From: Campylobacter concisus
GTDB taxonomy: Bacteria; Campylobacterota; Campylobacteria; Campylobacterales; Campylobacteraceae
DNA: 64,000 bases
NCBI RefSeq assembly: GCF_003048375.1
Contig: NZ_CP021642.1
Span: forward strand, 1,240,001-1,304,000
Direction of reading: 5' to 3'
Shown piece by piece: positions 53,148-64,000 of this stretch. The translations under genes and the position numbers were made by a program. Position 1 is the first letter of the stretch; each line of letters opens with the position of its first letter. The notes below the pieces were generated by a model. It saw nothing but the letters and a program-made list of their open reading frames with translations, ran no database searches and was not told the origin of the DNA.

Positions 53148-53552
53148 TTACTTCTTAACGATGTCACTTAGTTTTATCGCGTCAAGCATCTCGTCGATCT
53201 TGCCTTGAAGGCCGCTAAACATCGACCAAATTTGACAGCTTGAGGCTTTGTTTGACGGGCAACCAAGCGCTGAAGATGAGCACTCAAAGACGCTTAGTTC
53301 GCGCTTTTCGGCGCATTCGATTATCTTTTTTATACTTAAATTTTCAGGTTCGCCGTTTAGTGCAAAACCGCCATTTGCTCCTTTAAATGACTTCAAAACT
53401 CCATCTTTTGCCAAATTTTGTAAAATTTTTGCCAGAAAACTTTTTGAAATTTTAAGCTCATTTGAGATCGTATCAACATCAACTGGCGATGATTTTTGAG
53501 ATATTAAAATAAGCGAAAGTAGAGCGTATTCGCTTGCCTTTGTAAAAAGCAT
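53148..53552 (-). CDS. Rrf2-family transcriptional regulator with Fe-S cysteines
   Basis: 134 residues. Winged helix near the N-terminus (VDTISNELKISKSFLAKILQ, then VLKSFKGANGGFAL) and three Cys at 91, 98 and 106 (ECSSSALGC...SSC), the spacing of cluster-binding Rrf2 regulators such as IscR/NsrR. Likely senses iron-sulfur status, oxygen or NO. First gene of the flhA-pyr operon, divergent from rpsO. AAGGAAG ribosome site before ATG 53552. Confidence 0.88.
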   Translation of the reverse strand: MLFTKASEYALLSLILISQKSSPVDVDTISNELKISKSFLAKILQNLAKDGVLKSFKGANGGFALNGEPENLSIKKIIECAEKRELSVFECSSSALGCPSNKASSCQIWSMFSGLQGKIDEMLDAIKLSDIVKK

Positions 53553-53658
53553 TTATCTTCCTTAACTCTTTAAATAGCCCTAATTTTATTAAATTTTTAC
53601 TGCATTTTTCATTAATTTTTAAAAAGCATAATTTTATCTAACTTTATGTTTTAAATGC

Positions 53659-53664
53659 TATAAT
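53659..53664 (+). promoter_or_regulatory. -10 box of rpsO
   Basis: TATAAT with TGC before it, 35 bases upstream of ATG 53699; AGGAGG ribosome site follows. Confidence 0.65.
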
Positions 53665-53698
53665 CGCTCTTCCAAAATTCACCAATCAGGAGGTCATC

Positions 53699-53971
53699 AT
53701 GGCTTTGGATTCGGCTAAAAAAGCTCAAATAGTTGCGAAATTCGCTAGAAAAGAGGGAGATACAGGCTCTCCAGAAGTTCAAATAGCTCTTTTAACAGCT
53801 AGAATAACTGAACTTACAGAACACCTTAAAATTTTCAAAAAAGACTTTTCATCACGTTTAGGTCTTTTGAAACTAGTTGGTCAAAGAAAAAGACTTTTAA
53901 AGTATCTTAAAAACAAAGACTACGCTACATATTCAAAACTAATCTCTGAGCTTGGCTTAAGAGATAAATAA
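53699..53971 (+). CDS. rpsO: Ribosomal protein S15
   Basis: 90 residues of the 30S protein that binds 16S rRNA early in assembly. [20 protein letters not shown] and [12 protein letters not shown] are the universal S15 stretches. Start is fixed by AGGAGGTCATC. Monocistronic with its own promoter and terminator; pnp does not follow, unlike in many bacteria. Confidence 0.98.
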   Translation: MALDSAKKAQIVAKFARKEGDTGSPEVQIALLTARITELTEHLKIFKKDFSSRLGLLKLVGQRKRLLKYLKNKDYATYSKLISELGLRDK

Positions 53972-53977
53972 TCCCAC

Positions 53978-54000
53978 GGAGAGCGACCTGCTCTCCTTTT
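53978..54000 (+). terminator. Terminator of rpsO
   Basis: GGAGAGC, loop GACCT, GCTCTCC, then TTTT; six bases after the rpsO stop. Confidence 0.88.
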
Positions 54001-54329
54001 AAATTTCACTATTACTTTCAAAATTTTTCTTTATTTTTATAGTTGAAACAGCTTGTCTCAAACTAAATTTAAATTTAATTTTTCATCTTTCAGCTTCTGT
54101 GTCAAATTTACACAATTTATTTCTTATTTGATAAATTTTAGAAATTCATGCAAATTTAGCATATTTTTTAAATTCCTATATATTCGGCTTTTTAAATTTT
54201 ATATAAAATATAACTTAAAATTAAAATTTATTTTTTAAATAAAGAATTTTTCATAAAAGATTAAGTTTCGCGCTAGTAATATTACTCAAAATAAATATGC
54301 AGAAAATGCATAATTAGAAGGAGAAAGTG
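54001..54329. promoter_or_regulatory. Upstream region of the formate dehydrogenase gene
   Basis: About 330 AT-rich bases without a gene. Near the start codon lie a palindrome AGTAATATTACT (54275-54286) and an inverted repeat TATGCA-GAAAA-TGCATA (54296-54312), candidate regulator sites just ahead of the ribosome site AGAAGGAG. No clear consensus promoter. Confidence 0.45.
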
Positions 54330-56606
54330 ATGAAAGAAGGCAAAGTCATCTGTCCTTATTGCGGGACAGGCTGTCAAGTAACCTTGCACGTGGAAAACAA
54401 CGTCGTTCGTGCCGCTACTGGCGTCGAAGACAATCCAGTCAATCAAGGAAATTTATGTTTAAAGGGCTTTTATGGCTGGGACTACGTTGCAAGTCCAGAC
54501 AGACTTACAAAGCCGCTTATTAGAAAGAAAAACGGGGTCTTTTCAAAGGATGGTGAATTTGAAGAGGCCAGCTGGGACGAGGCGCTTGATCTTGTCGTAG
54601 AAAAGATGAAAGAGGCAAAAGAGAAATACGGCCCTGACTCACTAGCAGGAAACTTCTCAGCACGCTGTACATTAGAGGACAACTACGTCGCTCAAAAGCT
54701 AATGCGCGCTGTAATTGGTACAAATAACGTCGACCACTGCGCTAGAATTTGACACGCTCCGACAGTAGCAGGACTTGCTAAAACAATCGGAAACGGAGCT
54801 GCCACAAATAGCTTTACAGAGATTGGCACTTATAGTAACTGTATATTAATGATAGGCTCAAACCCAGAAAATGGTCACCCAATCGCAGCTATGCACATCC
54901 AAAGAGCGCTAAACCGCGGTGCAAAACTGATCGTTATCGACCCTATTAAGACTGAGTTTGCAAGTAGAGCAGACATCCACTTGCAGCTAGAGCCTGAGCA
55001 CAACATCCCTGTTATCAACGCACTTCTTTACACTATCATCGAAGAAGGCCTTGTAAATGAGGAATTTGTAAGAGATCACACAATAGGCATCGAATACGTT
55101 AAAGAAGCTGTAAAAGACTATGCCCCAGAGGTTGTAGCTAAATACACAAGGCTAAATCCAGAGGATATCAGAGCAGCTGCTAGAATGTATGCCACCACAA
55201 AACCAGCCGTCATCACTCACGGCATGGGTGTAACTCACTTCAACCACGGCGTTGGCGGAGTTTGTGATGTATCAAATTTATTCTTGATAACTGGCAATAT
55301 CTGCGAGCTTGGCACAGGCGACTTGCCACTTAGAGGTCAAGAGAACGTTCAAGGCTGCTGCGACATGGGCGTTTTACCAAATATCTTCCCAAATCTTGGC
55401 TCAGTCACCGACCCAGAGCAAAGAGCTTGGTTTGAGAAAATGTGGCACCTAGAGCCTGGATTTTTAAACTCAAAGATAGGTATCCATAAAACTGAAGTAC
55501 CTGATGCGATCCTTGATGGCAGAGTGCATTTCTTCTGGACTATCGGCGAAAACCCAGTCATCTCTGAGCCAAATACAAACCACTTCTTAAAAGGCATCGC
55601 AAATGTCGATTTCTACGTGGTTCAAGATCTATTTTTAACTGAGACTTCACTAAAAGCTGACGTGGTACTCCCTGGCGTTGCAAGTAGTGAAAAAGAGGGT
55701 CTTTACACAAACGCAGAGCGCCGTGTCCAGCATAACGAAGCTGTCATCACACCTCCAGGCGATGCTAGACAAGACTGGTGGATCGTTTGCGAGATCGCAC
55801 GTCGTTTGGGCGCAACTGAGGGCTTTAACTTCAACTCACCAGAAGAGATTTGGGAAGAAGTTAGAAAATGCGACCCTAGACGCTACGGCGGCATGAGCTA
55901 TTATAGACTTAAAAAATATCACGGACTTCACTGGCCATGCCCAACTGAAGATGATATGGGTGGTCAAAGCCTCTATCTTGATAAAAAATTCTTTACACCT
56001 GATGGCAAAGGTCGCTTTGTACCATGCCTATTTGTGGATAAAGCTGATGAGATCGAGAGCGCAAAACTTGAGTTTGCTAAGAAGATGAATATGTCGCCTG
56101 AGTATCCTATCATGGCTGGTTCAGTCGATGAGAAGACTGACGCTGAGTATCCGATACAGCTTTTAACTACAAGAAAAGTTTATCAATACACCGTTGGCAC
56201 CATGACAAGACGCTCACGTGCCATCGAAGAAGGCGGAGATAGCATCGGACCTATCGCTGAGATGAGCCCAGCGCTTGCAGAGAGATACGGACTAAAACAA
56301 GGCGACTTTATCAAAGCTTGGAGTAGATACGGCTACATCGTCGTAAAAGCTGAAGTAACAGACATCGTGCCTGATGGCATCATCCAGATGACTTTCCACT
56401 ACTGGGAGAGCTCTTGCAACGAGCTAACAAGCAGCGGTTGGGACTACATCAGTAAGACTCCGACATTTAAAGCAGCTATTCAGATCAAAAAGATCGATGA
56501 AGAGGAATTTTTACGAGTTCGCGAGCTAAAACGCGAGAAATTCCAAACTTCTAAGATCATCTACGATGACTTCCACCACCACGGAAACGCAGCGATAAAT
56601 GAGTAA
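54330..56606 (+). CDS. fdhF: Selenocysteine-containing formate dehydrogenase H-type catalytic subunit
   Basis: 758 residues including selenocysteine 141, encoded by TGA at 54750-54752. The frame is open on both sides of that codon and the residues around it (HCARI-Sec-HAPTVAGLAKTIGNG) match E. coli FdhF. N-terminal [4Fe-4S] ligands CPYCGTGC and NLCLKGFYGWD, then bis-MGD-binding domains (GSNPENGHPI, GVTHFNHGVGG, RGQENVQGCCDMG) and the final cap domain. There is no Tat signal and no FdhB/FdhC genes follow, so this is the cytoplasmic FDH-H-like type, not the exported respiratory enzyme of C. jejuni. ATG 54330 is used rather than the GTG three bases earlier. A SECIS-like hairpin sits just downstream of the TGA. 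Confidence 0.94.
54758..54791 (+). promoter_or_regulatory. SECIS-like hairpin for UGA recoding
   Basis: Outer stem CCGA/TCGG and inner stem TAGCA/TGCTA capped by the five-base loop GGACT; the loop resembles the E. coli fdhF SECIS loop GGTCT. It begins about six bases after the TGA and the inner stem about 13 bases after it, within the coding frame, as bacterial SECIS elements do. Confidence 0.8.
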
Positions 56607-56754
56607 ATTTAGCGGGAGCTATCCCGCTAAAATTCTTTATTGTTAAATTTCATTATCCAAAAATGCTGACATTGCAAAGCAAAAATCTAAATTTTAAATT
56701 CACTATTTGTGATTAAATTTTATTTTGAAATACACAAGAAGATATTTTTAAATT

Positions 56755-57474
56755 TTACTTAAACGCCAAAAAGCTCATAAAATTTCCCCATTTAAACGTG
56801 CTCTCGACACGCTTAAAGCCAGCGCTTAGGGCTAAGTTTCTATTTTCTTCCTCTGTGTATGGCACCAGCACATTTTCAAGTGCCTCTCTTTTTTGGGCGA
56901 TCTCGTAGCGTGAGTAGCCTTGCGCCTGTTTGTAGTCCTCGTAAATTTCTATGACACTTTTGGTGAGCTTTTTATCATCAAAGATGATCTTTTCACTAAA
57001 CAAAAAAACTCCATTTTCATTTAGCCCATCATAAATTTTCTGCACCAAATTTGCTCTTTTTGGCGGTCTGATAAACTGCAAAGTATAGTTTGCCAAAACC
57101 GCGTCAAAGCCTGCTAGTTCGCACTCTGTTATGTCAGCTAGGATGAAATTTATACTAGCGCCATAAGCCTTTGCCTTGTTTTTAGCGTTTGCTAGCATCG
57201 CATCAGAGTTATCCACGCCGCTTAGCACGAGGTCGTTTCTAAGGTTATTTAGCAAAAGTAGGCTATTTGCCGTTGAGCAGCCAAGGTCGCACACACTTGC
57301 CTCTTTTGGCAAAATTTTAGCAAGTAGCTTTGCGTTTAAATTTGAGCTCACATCGTAAAATGGCACCGAGCGCGAGATCATATCGTCAAAAACGCTCGCC
57401 ACAAAGTCGTCAAACTCAAACTGCTTGCTTATGGGCTCTTTAAAAATTTCATCTCTCATCTTCTCATCTCTCAT
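56755..57474 (-). CDS. cmoA: Carboxy-S-adenosylmethionine synthase
   Basis: Makes carboxy-SAM from SAM and prephenate for the CmoB reaction. 239 residues. DEIFKEPISKQFEFDDFVAS and VFDDMISRSVPFYD are typical CmoA N-terminal segments; the SAM site is VCDLGCSTANSLLLL. The ATG at 57474 overlaps the ribF stop; a second ATG at 57459 is equally possible since the first five codons repeat the next ones (MRDEK-MRDEI). Partner cmoB is at 42877-43746. C. jejuni has ribF-cmoA in the same order. Confidence 0.92.
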   Translation of the reverse strand: MRDEKMRDEIFKEPISKQFEFDDFVASVFDDMISRSVPFYDVSSNLNAKLLAKILPKEASVCDLGCSTANSLLLLNNLRNDLVLSGVDNSDAMLANAKNKAKAYGASINFILADITECELAGFDAVLANYTLQFIRPPKRANLVQKIYDGLNENGVFLFSEKIIFDDKKLTKSVIEIYEDYKQAQGYSRYEIAQKREALENVLVPYTEEENRNLALSAGFKRVESTFKWGNFMSFLAFK

Positions 57475-58329
57475 ATCCCAGCTCCACTTCCATCAAAATA
57501 CTTTATCGTCTCGTCGCAGTATAGATCGCAGACACCTACACTCTTTCTAGCCTCTGATATATCGCACTTTATCTGCTCTTTTAGCTCGCTAAGAGAGTTA
57601 AATTTCTTATTATCGCGCAAACGTTTTATGAAGCAAACGGCAACGTGCTTCGTCACTTTTGGCGCGACCTCGTCCAAGATGTGCGTCTCAACGCTGAAAT
57701 TTCCATCCGTGCTAACTCTAGTGCCTATAAAAGTGACCGAGCCGTAGGTGTATGAGCCCATTCTCGTTCTTGTAGCATAGACGCCCTCGCGCGGCAAAAG
57801 ATAGCTCTTAACCTCTAAATTTAGCGTCGCAACCAGCTCTTTTGCGCCGATGCCCTGCCCTTTTATCACGTCGCCTTCGATAGAGTACTCCCTGCCTAAG
57901 AGTTTGTTTGCCTCTTTGATCTTGCCTTGCTTGATAAATTCCCTTATCGCCGAGCTATGCACGCCCATGCCGTCATAGCAAACCTCGTCTACAACGACCA
58001 CTTCGCCATCAAAAATTCTCTCCAGATCATACTTGTCCCAAGCCCTATTTCTGCCAAATCTAAAATCAAATCCAACAACGATCTTTTTTAAATTTTTAAA
58101 ATCATGCTTTAAAAGCGCGATAAATTCCTCGCCGCTAAGCCCCTTTATAGCGTCAAAATCATACAAAAAACATGGGTAGCTCGAGTACTCGGCTCGCTTT
58201 AGCTTTGGCGTGATGTTGGCTTTGTTTTTGTCGATGACAACAAGGCCGCCAAACTCGCCTAGCTGCTTTAAAAGCTGCTTGTGCCCCCTGTGTACGCCGT
58301 CAAAATGTCCTATCGCGACGGCAGTTATA

Positions 58330-61006
<2,677 letters not shown>

Positions 61007-61017
61007 TTAAACATACT

Positions 61018-61878
61018 TTATAAATGATCCAAATTTAGCTCTATGGCGTCACATAAATGGACATTTTTATAGACCTTTGCTATCTCGTCCCTAGCCCTCA
61101 TCAGCGCAAAGCCAAGCAAATTTTGCCCTCGCCACTTCATAGGATTTTGCGCATTGTCATCGCTTGCGCCCAAACCTATGCCCCAAATTTTATCAACCGG
61201 GCTAGCCTCAACTAAAATTTTGCTCCCAGTTTGAAGTAAAAAGTCTCGCAAAAGGGCATTTTGGCTAAATTTTAGATAGCTCGCATTTAGCACGACGCCA
61301 AATTTGACCTCGTCCCAGACCTTAGCGTCAAAGCCTCGCACCTGCCTGCCAAGTGCCTTCATCTGCGCTGGATCTTTGGCGGATAAAATTTGCCCCAAAG
61401 CCTCTTTATCGCCAAAACACTGAGCCTTTTTAGCCATCATATATTGCTCAGCGCAAATGTATTTAGCTTCATCCTCACAAAAACTAGAGCCGTACCACTG
61501 ACTAAGACAGCTTGCGCTTAAATTTGCACTCTTTTGATGTCCCCAAAATAGTAAAAATTTATCCGACTTGCCAGCGTTATAGCGCTTTTTAAGCCACTTT
61601 AACTCATATCTAGGCTCTCGCTCCCAAAGGTCGGTAACAAAATCACCCTTGATAAAAAGCGTACTCTCATCAAAGCCTAGCCTCTCATCCCAGTATCCAC
61701 GCCACGTCGCAGGCTCAGAAAAGAGCTGCTGGTATTCGCGCTGCTCATCTTGGCTGAGTGTTTTTAGCCAGTCATTAAATTTAAACCTATAATCCTCGCC
61801 AGCGCCCATCCTCCAGCCGATGGAAAATGGATCTATACTTGGAAATTTGATCCAAGGTGGCGGCAATAAATTTCTCAT
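61018..61878 (-). CDS. NADAR-domain protein with N-terminal extension
   Basis: 286 residues. The C-terminal NADAR/YbiA-like domain (about 108-280) shows FLLFWGHQ, CLSQWYGSSF, YICAEQYMMAKKA, LGRQVRGFD, NALLRDFLLQTGSKILVEAS, and DKIWGIGL. NADAR enzymes hydrolyse riboflavin intermediates (YbiA/RibX) or reverse ADP-ribosylation. The first 105 residues form a separate aromatic-rich region (PPPWIKFPSIDPFSIGWRMG, ATWRGYWDERLGF) not seen in plain YbiA. Sits between ligA and folP. Confidence 0.82.
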   Translation of the reverse strand: MRNLLPPPWIKFPSIDPFSIGWRMGAGEDYRFKFNDWLKTLSQDEQREYQQLFSEPATWRGYWDERLGFDESTLFIKGDFVTDLWEREPRYELKWLKKRYNAGKSDKFLLFWGHQKSANLSASCLSQWYGSSFCEDEAKYICAEQYMMAKKAQCFGDKEALGQILSAKDPAQMKALGRQVRGFDAKVWDEVKFGVVLNASYLKFSQNALLRDFLLQTGSKILVEASPVDKIWGIGLGASDDNAQNPMKWRGQNLLGFALMRARDEIAKVYKNVHLCDAIELNLDHL

Positions 61879-61901
61879 CTAGCCTCTTTTAGCCCTGCGC
61901 C

Positions 61902-63041
61902 CTACCAAAGCGTGGCTTGGCTCATCGCCTCGTGCATATTAAAAAGCTGCTTGTGCTCGGCCACATCGTGCGTCCTTATGATCTGCGCGCCATTTTCGTA
62001 AGCCTTTAGGTGCAGATAAAGTGAGCCTGGCAAGCGCTCCTTGACCTCGCTTTTGTAATAATGATTTATGACTGATTTGCGGCTAGCACCGACTAGCAGT
62101 GGGCAGCCAAATTTCAAAAAATGCTCCAAATGCTTAATAAGCAGTAAATTTTGCTCAGCCGTCTTACCAAAGCCAATACCCACGTCAAGCACTATCTTTT
62201 TAGCGCCAAGCTCCCTAGCTAGGGCAATCTTTTGCTCAAAAAAGTCTGAAATTTCGCCAATTAGGTCGTTATACTTTGGCGCAATCTGCATGGTAGCAGG
62301 ATCACCTTGCATGTGCATCATGCAAAACTGGGCATCATATCTTGCAGCAAGCGGGGCTAAATTTGCGTTTGCTGTGATGTCATTTATCATCTTAAAGCCG
62401 TGGTTTAGCGCAAATTCTAAGCAATACTCATCAAAGCTATCAAGGCTAAATTTCGCCTTTTCGTGTAAATTTAGCTTGTAAATTTCTTCAATGATATCTT
62501 TTATGCGCCTAAACTCCTCCTCGCGTCCGCAATACTCGCTCCCTGGCCTTGAGCTAACGCCACCAAGGTCGATGTATTCAGCACCTGCTTCTATCATCGC
62601 TTCGATTTTAGCTATGCCATTTTGCGTATTTATGCGGCTTTGCTCGTTAAAACTATCTCTATTTATATTTGCCACGCCCATTATAAGAGGCTTTGCTGGC
62701 TTTATAAATTTAGTCTCTAAAAAACTTGCAAGCTTTTTAAGCCCAAAGTCTTGTAGCTTCTCCTTTTTAGCCAACTGCCTAAGCTGCGCGTTTGTCGCCA
62801 TTAGCAAGGCTTTGTTTAGACTCTCTTTGCCTAAAATCGTATCATTATGCGTCACTAGCTCGGCGCCGACACTTAGGGCGTCTTGTTTTAGGATATTTGC
62901 CGCTGGGGTTTTTATCTCCTCAATAAAAATAAAATTTATCTCGCTCTTTTCGTGCATGAGCTTCGCGCCAGCCGGACTTGGCGAGACGGCCTTGCAAATT
63001 TGATCAAAGTCGCTTTTGTTATTTATCTTATAAAATTTCAA
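61902..63041 (-). CDS. folP: Dihydropteroate synthase
   Basis: Joins p-aminobenzoate and hydroxymethyl-dihydropterin pyrophosphate; sulfonamide target. 379 residues; an N-terminal extension of about 110 residues precedes the TIM barrel, as in Campylobacter and Helicobacter. Barrel motifs: LIMGVANINRDSFNE, AEYIDLGGVSSRPGSE, MINDITANANL, FCMMHMQGDP, IVLDVGIGFGKT and LLVGASRKSVINHYY. Overlaps holB by four bases, as in C. jejuni Cj0584-Cj0585. Confidence 0.94.
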   Translation of the reverse strand: MKFYKINNKSDFDQICKAVSPSPAGAKLMHEKSEINFIFIEEIKTPAANILKQDALSVGAELVTHNDTILGKESLNKALLMATNAQLRQLAKKEKLQDFGLKKLASFLETKFIKPAKPLIMGVANINRDSFNEQSRINTQNGIAKIEAMIEAGAEYIDLGGVSSRPGSEYCGREEEFRRIKDIIEEIYKLNLHEKAKFSLDSFDEYCLEFALNHGFKMINDITANANLAPLAARYDAQFCMMHMQGDPATMQIAPKYNDLIGEISDFFEQKIALARELGAKKIVLDVGIGFGKTAEQNLLLIKHLEHFLKFGCPLLVGASRKSVINHYYKSEVKERLPGSLYLHLKAYENGAQIIRTHDVAEHKQLFNMHEAMSQATLW

Positions 63042-63658
63042 CGTCGTCCTTTCTCAAAGATAGTAAGCAATAGTGGCGTCAAAACGGCATGAGACTTGGC
63101 GTTTAGATCAGCAAGCTTTATTAGCGAGAAAAAATACTCCATCTCCTCGCCGCTAAATTTATACCCACTATCAACCGCCTTTGTCACGATAGCGCCCACA
63201 AGCTCTTTTAGCTCGTTTTTGCCAAATTTTTGCGCCTGCTCCTCTGCTATCTTTTGATCGATAAAGCTTGTTAGCTCTTTTAGGCCAAGCGATTTTAAAT
63301 TTAGCTCAACACTCATTTTTGGCTTTTTGGTGAGCTTGTTTTCTATAAGCATCCTCGATCTGATCGTTGGCAGAAGTAAATTTTTACTCTGCGTTACTAT
63401 TATAAATTTGATGTTTCTTGGGGGCTCTTCGATGATCTTTAAAAGTGCGTTTTGAGCCTCGGTGCGAAAAGACTTCGCCTCTATGACTAAAATTTTCTCA
63501 TCTTTTTCGGCGATGTAGGCTTCGGCGATGACCTCTTTTGCATTTTCTAGTAAAAAATCATCGCTCATAAAAAATCTTAAGTTATTTACGCCAAACTCGG
63601 CTTCAAGCTTGGCTTTTAAATTTTCAAAATCGCTTGTTATGACGATTTTATTAAGCAT
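63038..63658 (-). CDS. holB: DNA polymerase III delta-prime subunit, short epsilon-type
   Basis: 206 residues, clamp-loader subunit. The conserved stretch is SFRTEAQNALLKIIEEPPRN with QSKNLLLPTIRSRML after it. The N-terminal P-loop of usual delta-prime/DnaX proteins is missing: the sequence opens with a divergent Rossmann part (MLNKIVITSDFENLKAKLEA) and no GxxGxGK(T/S). Same short form is located before folP in C. jejuni and H. pylori. Start 63658 follows directly on the hobA stop. Confidence 0.88.
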   Translation of the reverse strand: MLNKIVITSDFENLKAKLEAEFGVNNLRFFMSDDFLLENAKEVIAEAYIAEKDEKILVIEAKSFRTEAQNALLKIIEEPPRNIKFIIVTQSKNLLLPTIRSRMLIENKLTKKPKMSVELNLKSLGLKELTSFIDQKIAEEQAQKFGKNELKELVGAIVTKAVDSGYKFSGEEMEYFFSLIKLADLNAKSHAVLTPLLLTIFEKGRR

Positions 63659-64000
63659 TTAGAGTATTACCTTTGCAAAGAGCACAGCGTCTATGCTCTT
63701 GTCAAAAAGTTTATATAAATTTAGAAGTTTGATGTCTAAGTTTTCATCGCTAGAGCTTAGCGTGAAGCTATTTTGCGCCTGCTCATCAAAGAGCCACATA
63801 TAGCTGTTTTCATCAGTCTTGGCTAAATTTGCACGCTTGTCTATGCTTTTGCCGATGTAAAAAAAGATGTAGCCATTTGGAAAGGCAAGGCTTAGCATAT
63901 CTTTTAAAAGCTGCTTTTGCTCGTTTGTCTCGATGCTGTCAAAGGCTGGATAGAGCGATCTTAGGCTAAAAAATGGCAAAAACGGACGCTCGCTTTTTGT
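63659..64000 (-). CDS. hobA: DnaA-interacting replication initiation protein HobA, 5' end outside window
   Basis: C-terminal 113 codons visible; the frame is still open at the right edge (TKSERPFLPFFSLRSLYPAF), so the start lies beyond 64000. HobA binds domain I of DnaA and promotes orisome assembly in H. pylori (HP1230, with HP1231 holB and HP1232 folP next to it), the same order as here. C-terminal LDIKLLNLYKLFDKSIDAVL matches the end of HobA. Identification rests on this synteny and C-terminal similarity. Confidence 0.88.
   Translation of the reverse strand, partial: TKSERPFLPFFSLRSLYPAFDSIETNEQKQLLKDMLSLAFPNGYIFFYIGKSIDKRANLAKTDENSYMWLFDEQAQNSFTLSSSDENLDIKLLNLYKLFDKSIDAVLFAKVIL

Noticed and set aside
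54327-54752. Truncated formate dehydrogenase pseudogene
   Set aside because: The TGA lies exactly at the Sec position, the frame continues, and a SECIS-like hairpin follows; it is a selenoprotein rather than a broken gene.

Overview
The window is a gene-dense chromosomal segment of an epsilonproteobacterium, almost certainly a Campylobacter close to C. concisus or C. curvus. Evidence: long gene neighbourhoods that match C. jejuni order (hobA-holB-folP-ligA-tlyA-ribF-cmoA, nth-peb4-fba-stator pair, hrcA-grpE-dnaK, nadE-lpxK-thrC-kdsB, dsbD next to ppk2, Cj0978/cmoB/Cj0977-type cluster, flhA-rrf2-rpsO, ciaD/cca), a PorA-type major outer membrane protein, a FlaC flagellin-like protein, AT-rich promoters with clear -10 boxes, and no mobile elements or CRISPR. 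Species assignment is inference; I saw no rRNA or tRNA gene in the window.

Layout. 1-5268 (minus): partial nuclease, trmL, cca, ciaD-like, a small TPR-like gene, leuB and leuD, mostly chained by overlapping start/stop codons. 5509-11565 (minus): a looser accessory set (secreted protein, DUF4299-like, DsrE, LysE, DUF1877, periplasmic asparaginase, AzlCD). 11715-13935 (plus): three cysteine-rich Sel1-repeat genes. 13938-15670 (minus): flgF/flgG plus an unlisted-size 37-codon gene. 15821-17674: rpoD. 18136-25466 (minus): flaC, then an operon peb4-fba-statorA-statorB-PLP enzyme-hisD. 25561-27276: nth, a displaced copy of the end of pepD, and a small HTH two-gene unit. 27580-30878: CIRCE-controlled hrcA-grpE-dnaK. 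31030-37076: a metallo-hydrolase, then nadE-DegT-lpxK-cutA-thrC-kdsB. 37616-43915: dsbD, ppk2, CopD-like protein, porA, hotdog protein, cmoB, small lipoprotein. 44007-46963 (plus): Tat transglutaminase-like protein, MerT-like and MerP-like proteins, pepD. 47044-53552 (minus): rrf2-flhA-DHH-small protein-Sel1-pyrB-pyrC. 53699-56606 (plus): rpsO and a selenocysteine formate dehydrogenase read through an in-frame TGA. 56755-64000 (minus): cmoA-ribF-tlyA-ligA-NADAR-folP-holB-hobA.

Themes. Both enzymes of wobble-uridine cmo5U formation (cmoA, cmoB) plus TrmL and TlyA give a strong RNA-modification content. Flagellar genes are spread over three loci. Disulfide and periplasmic quality control (dsbD, peb4) sit in the same window as four cysteine-rich Sel1 proteins likely to need oxidised cysteines. 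The items most worth following are the displaced pepD tail with almost only synonymous differences from the intact gene, the small HTH/59-residue unit beside it, the aminotransferase-like protein lacking its PLP lysine, the MotA/MotB-like stator pair with a long coiled-coil tail, and the Tat-transglutaminase/MerT/MerP operon.
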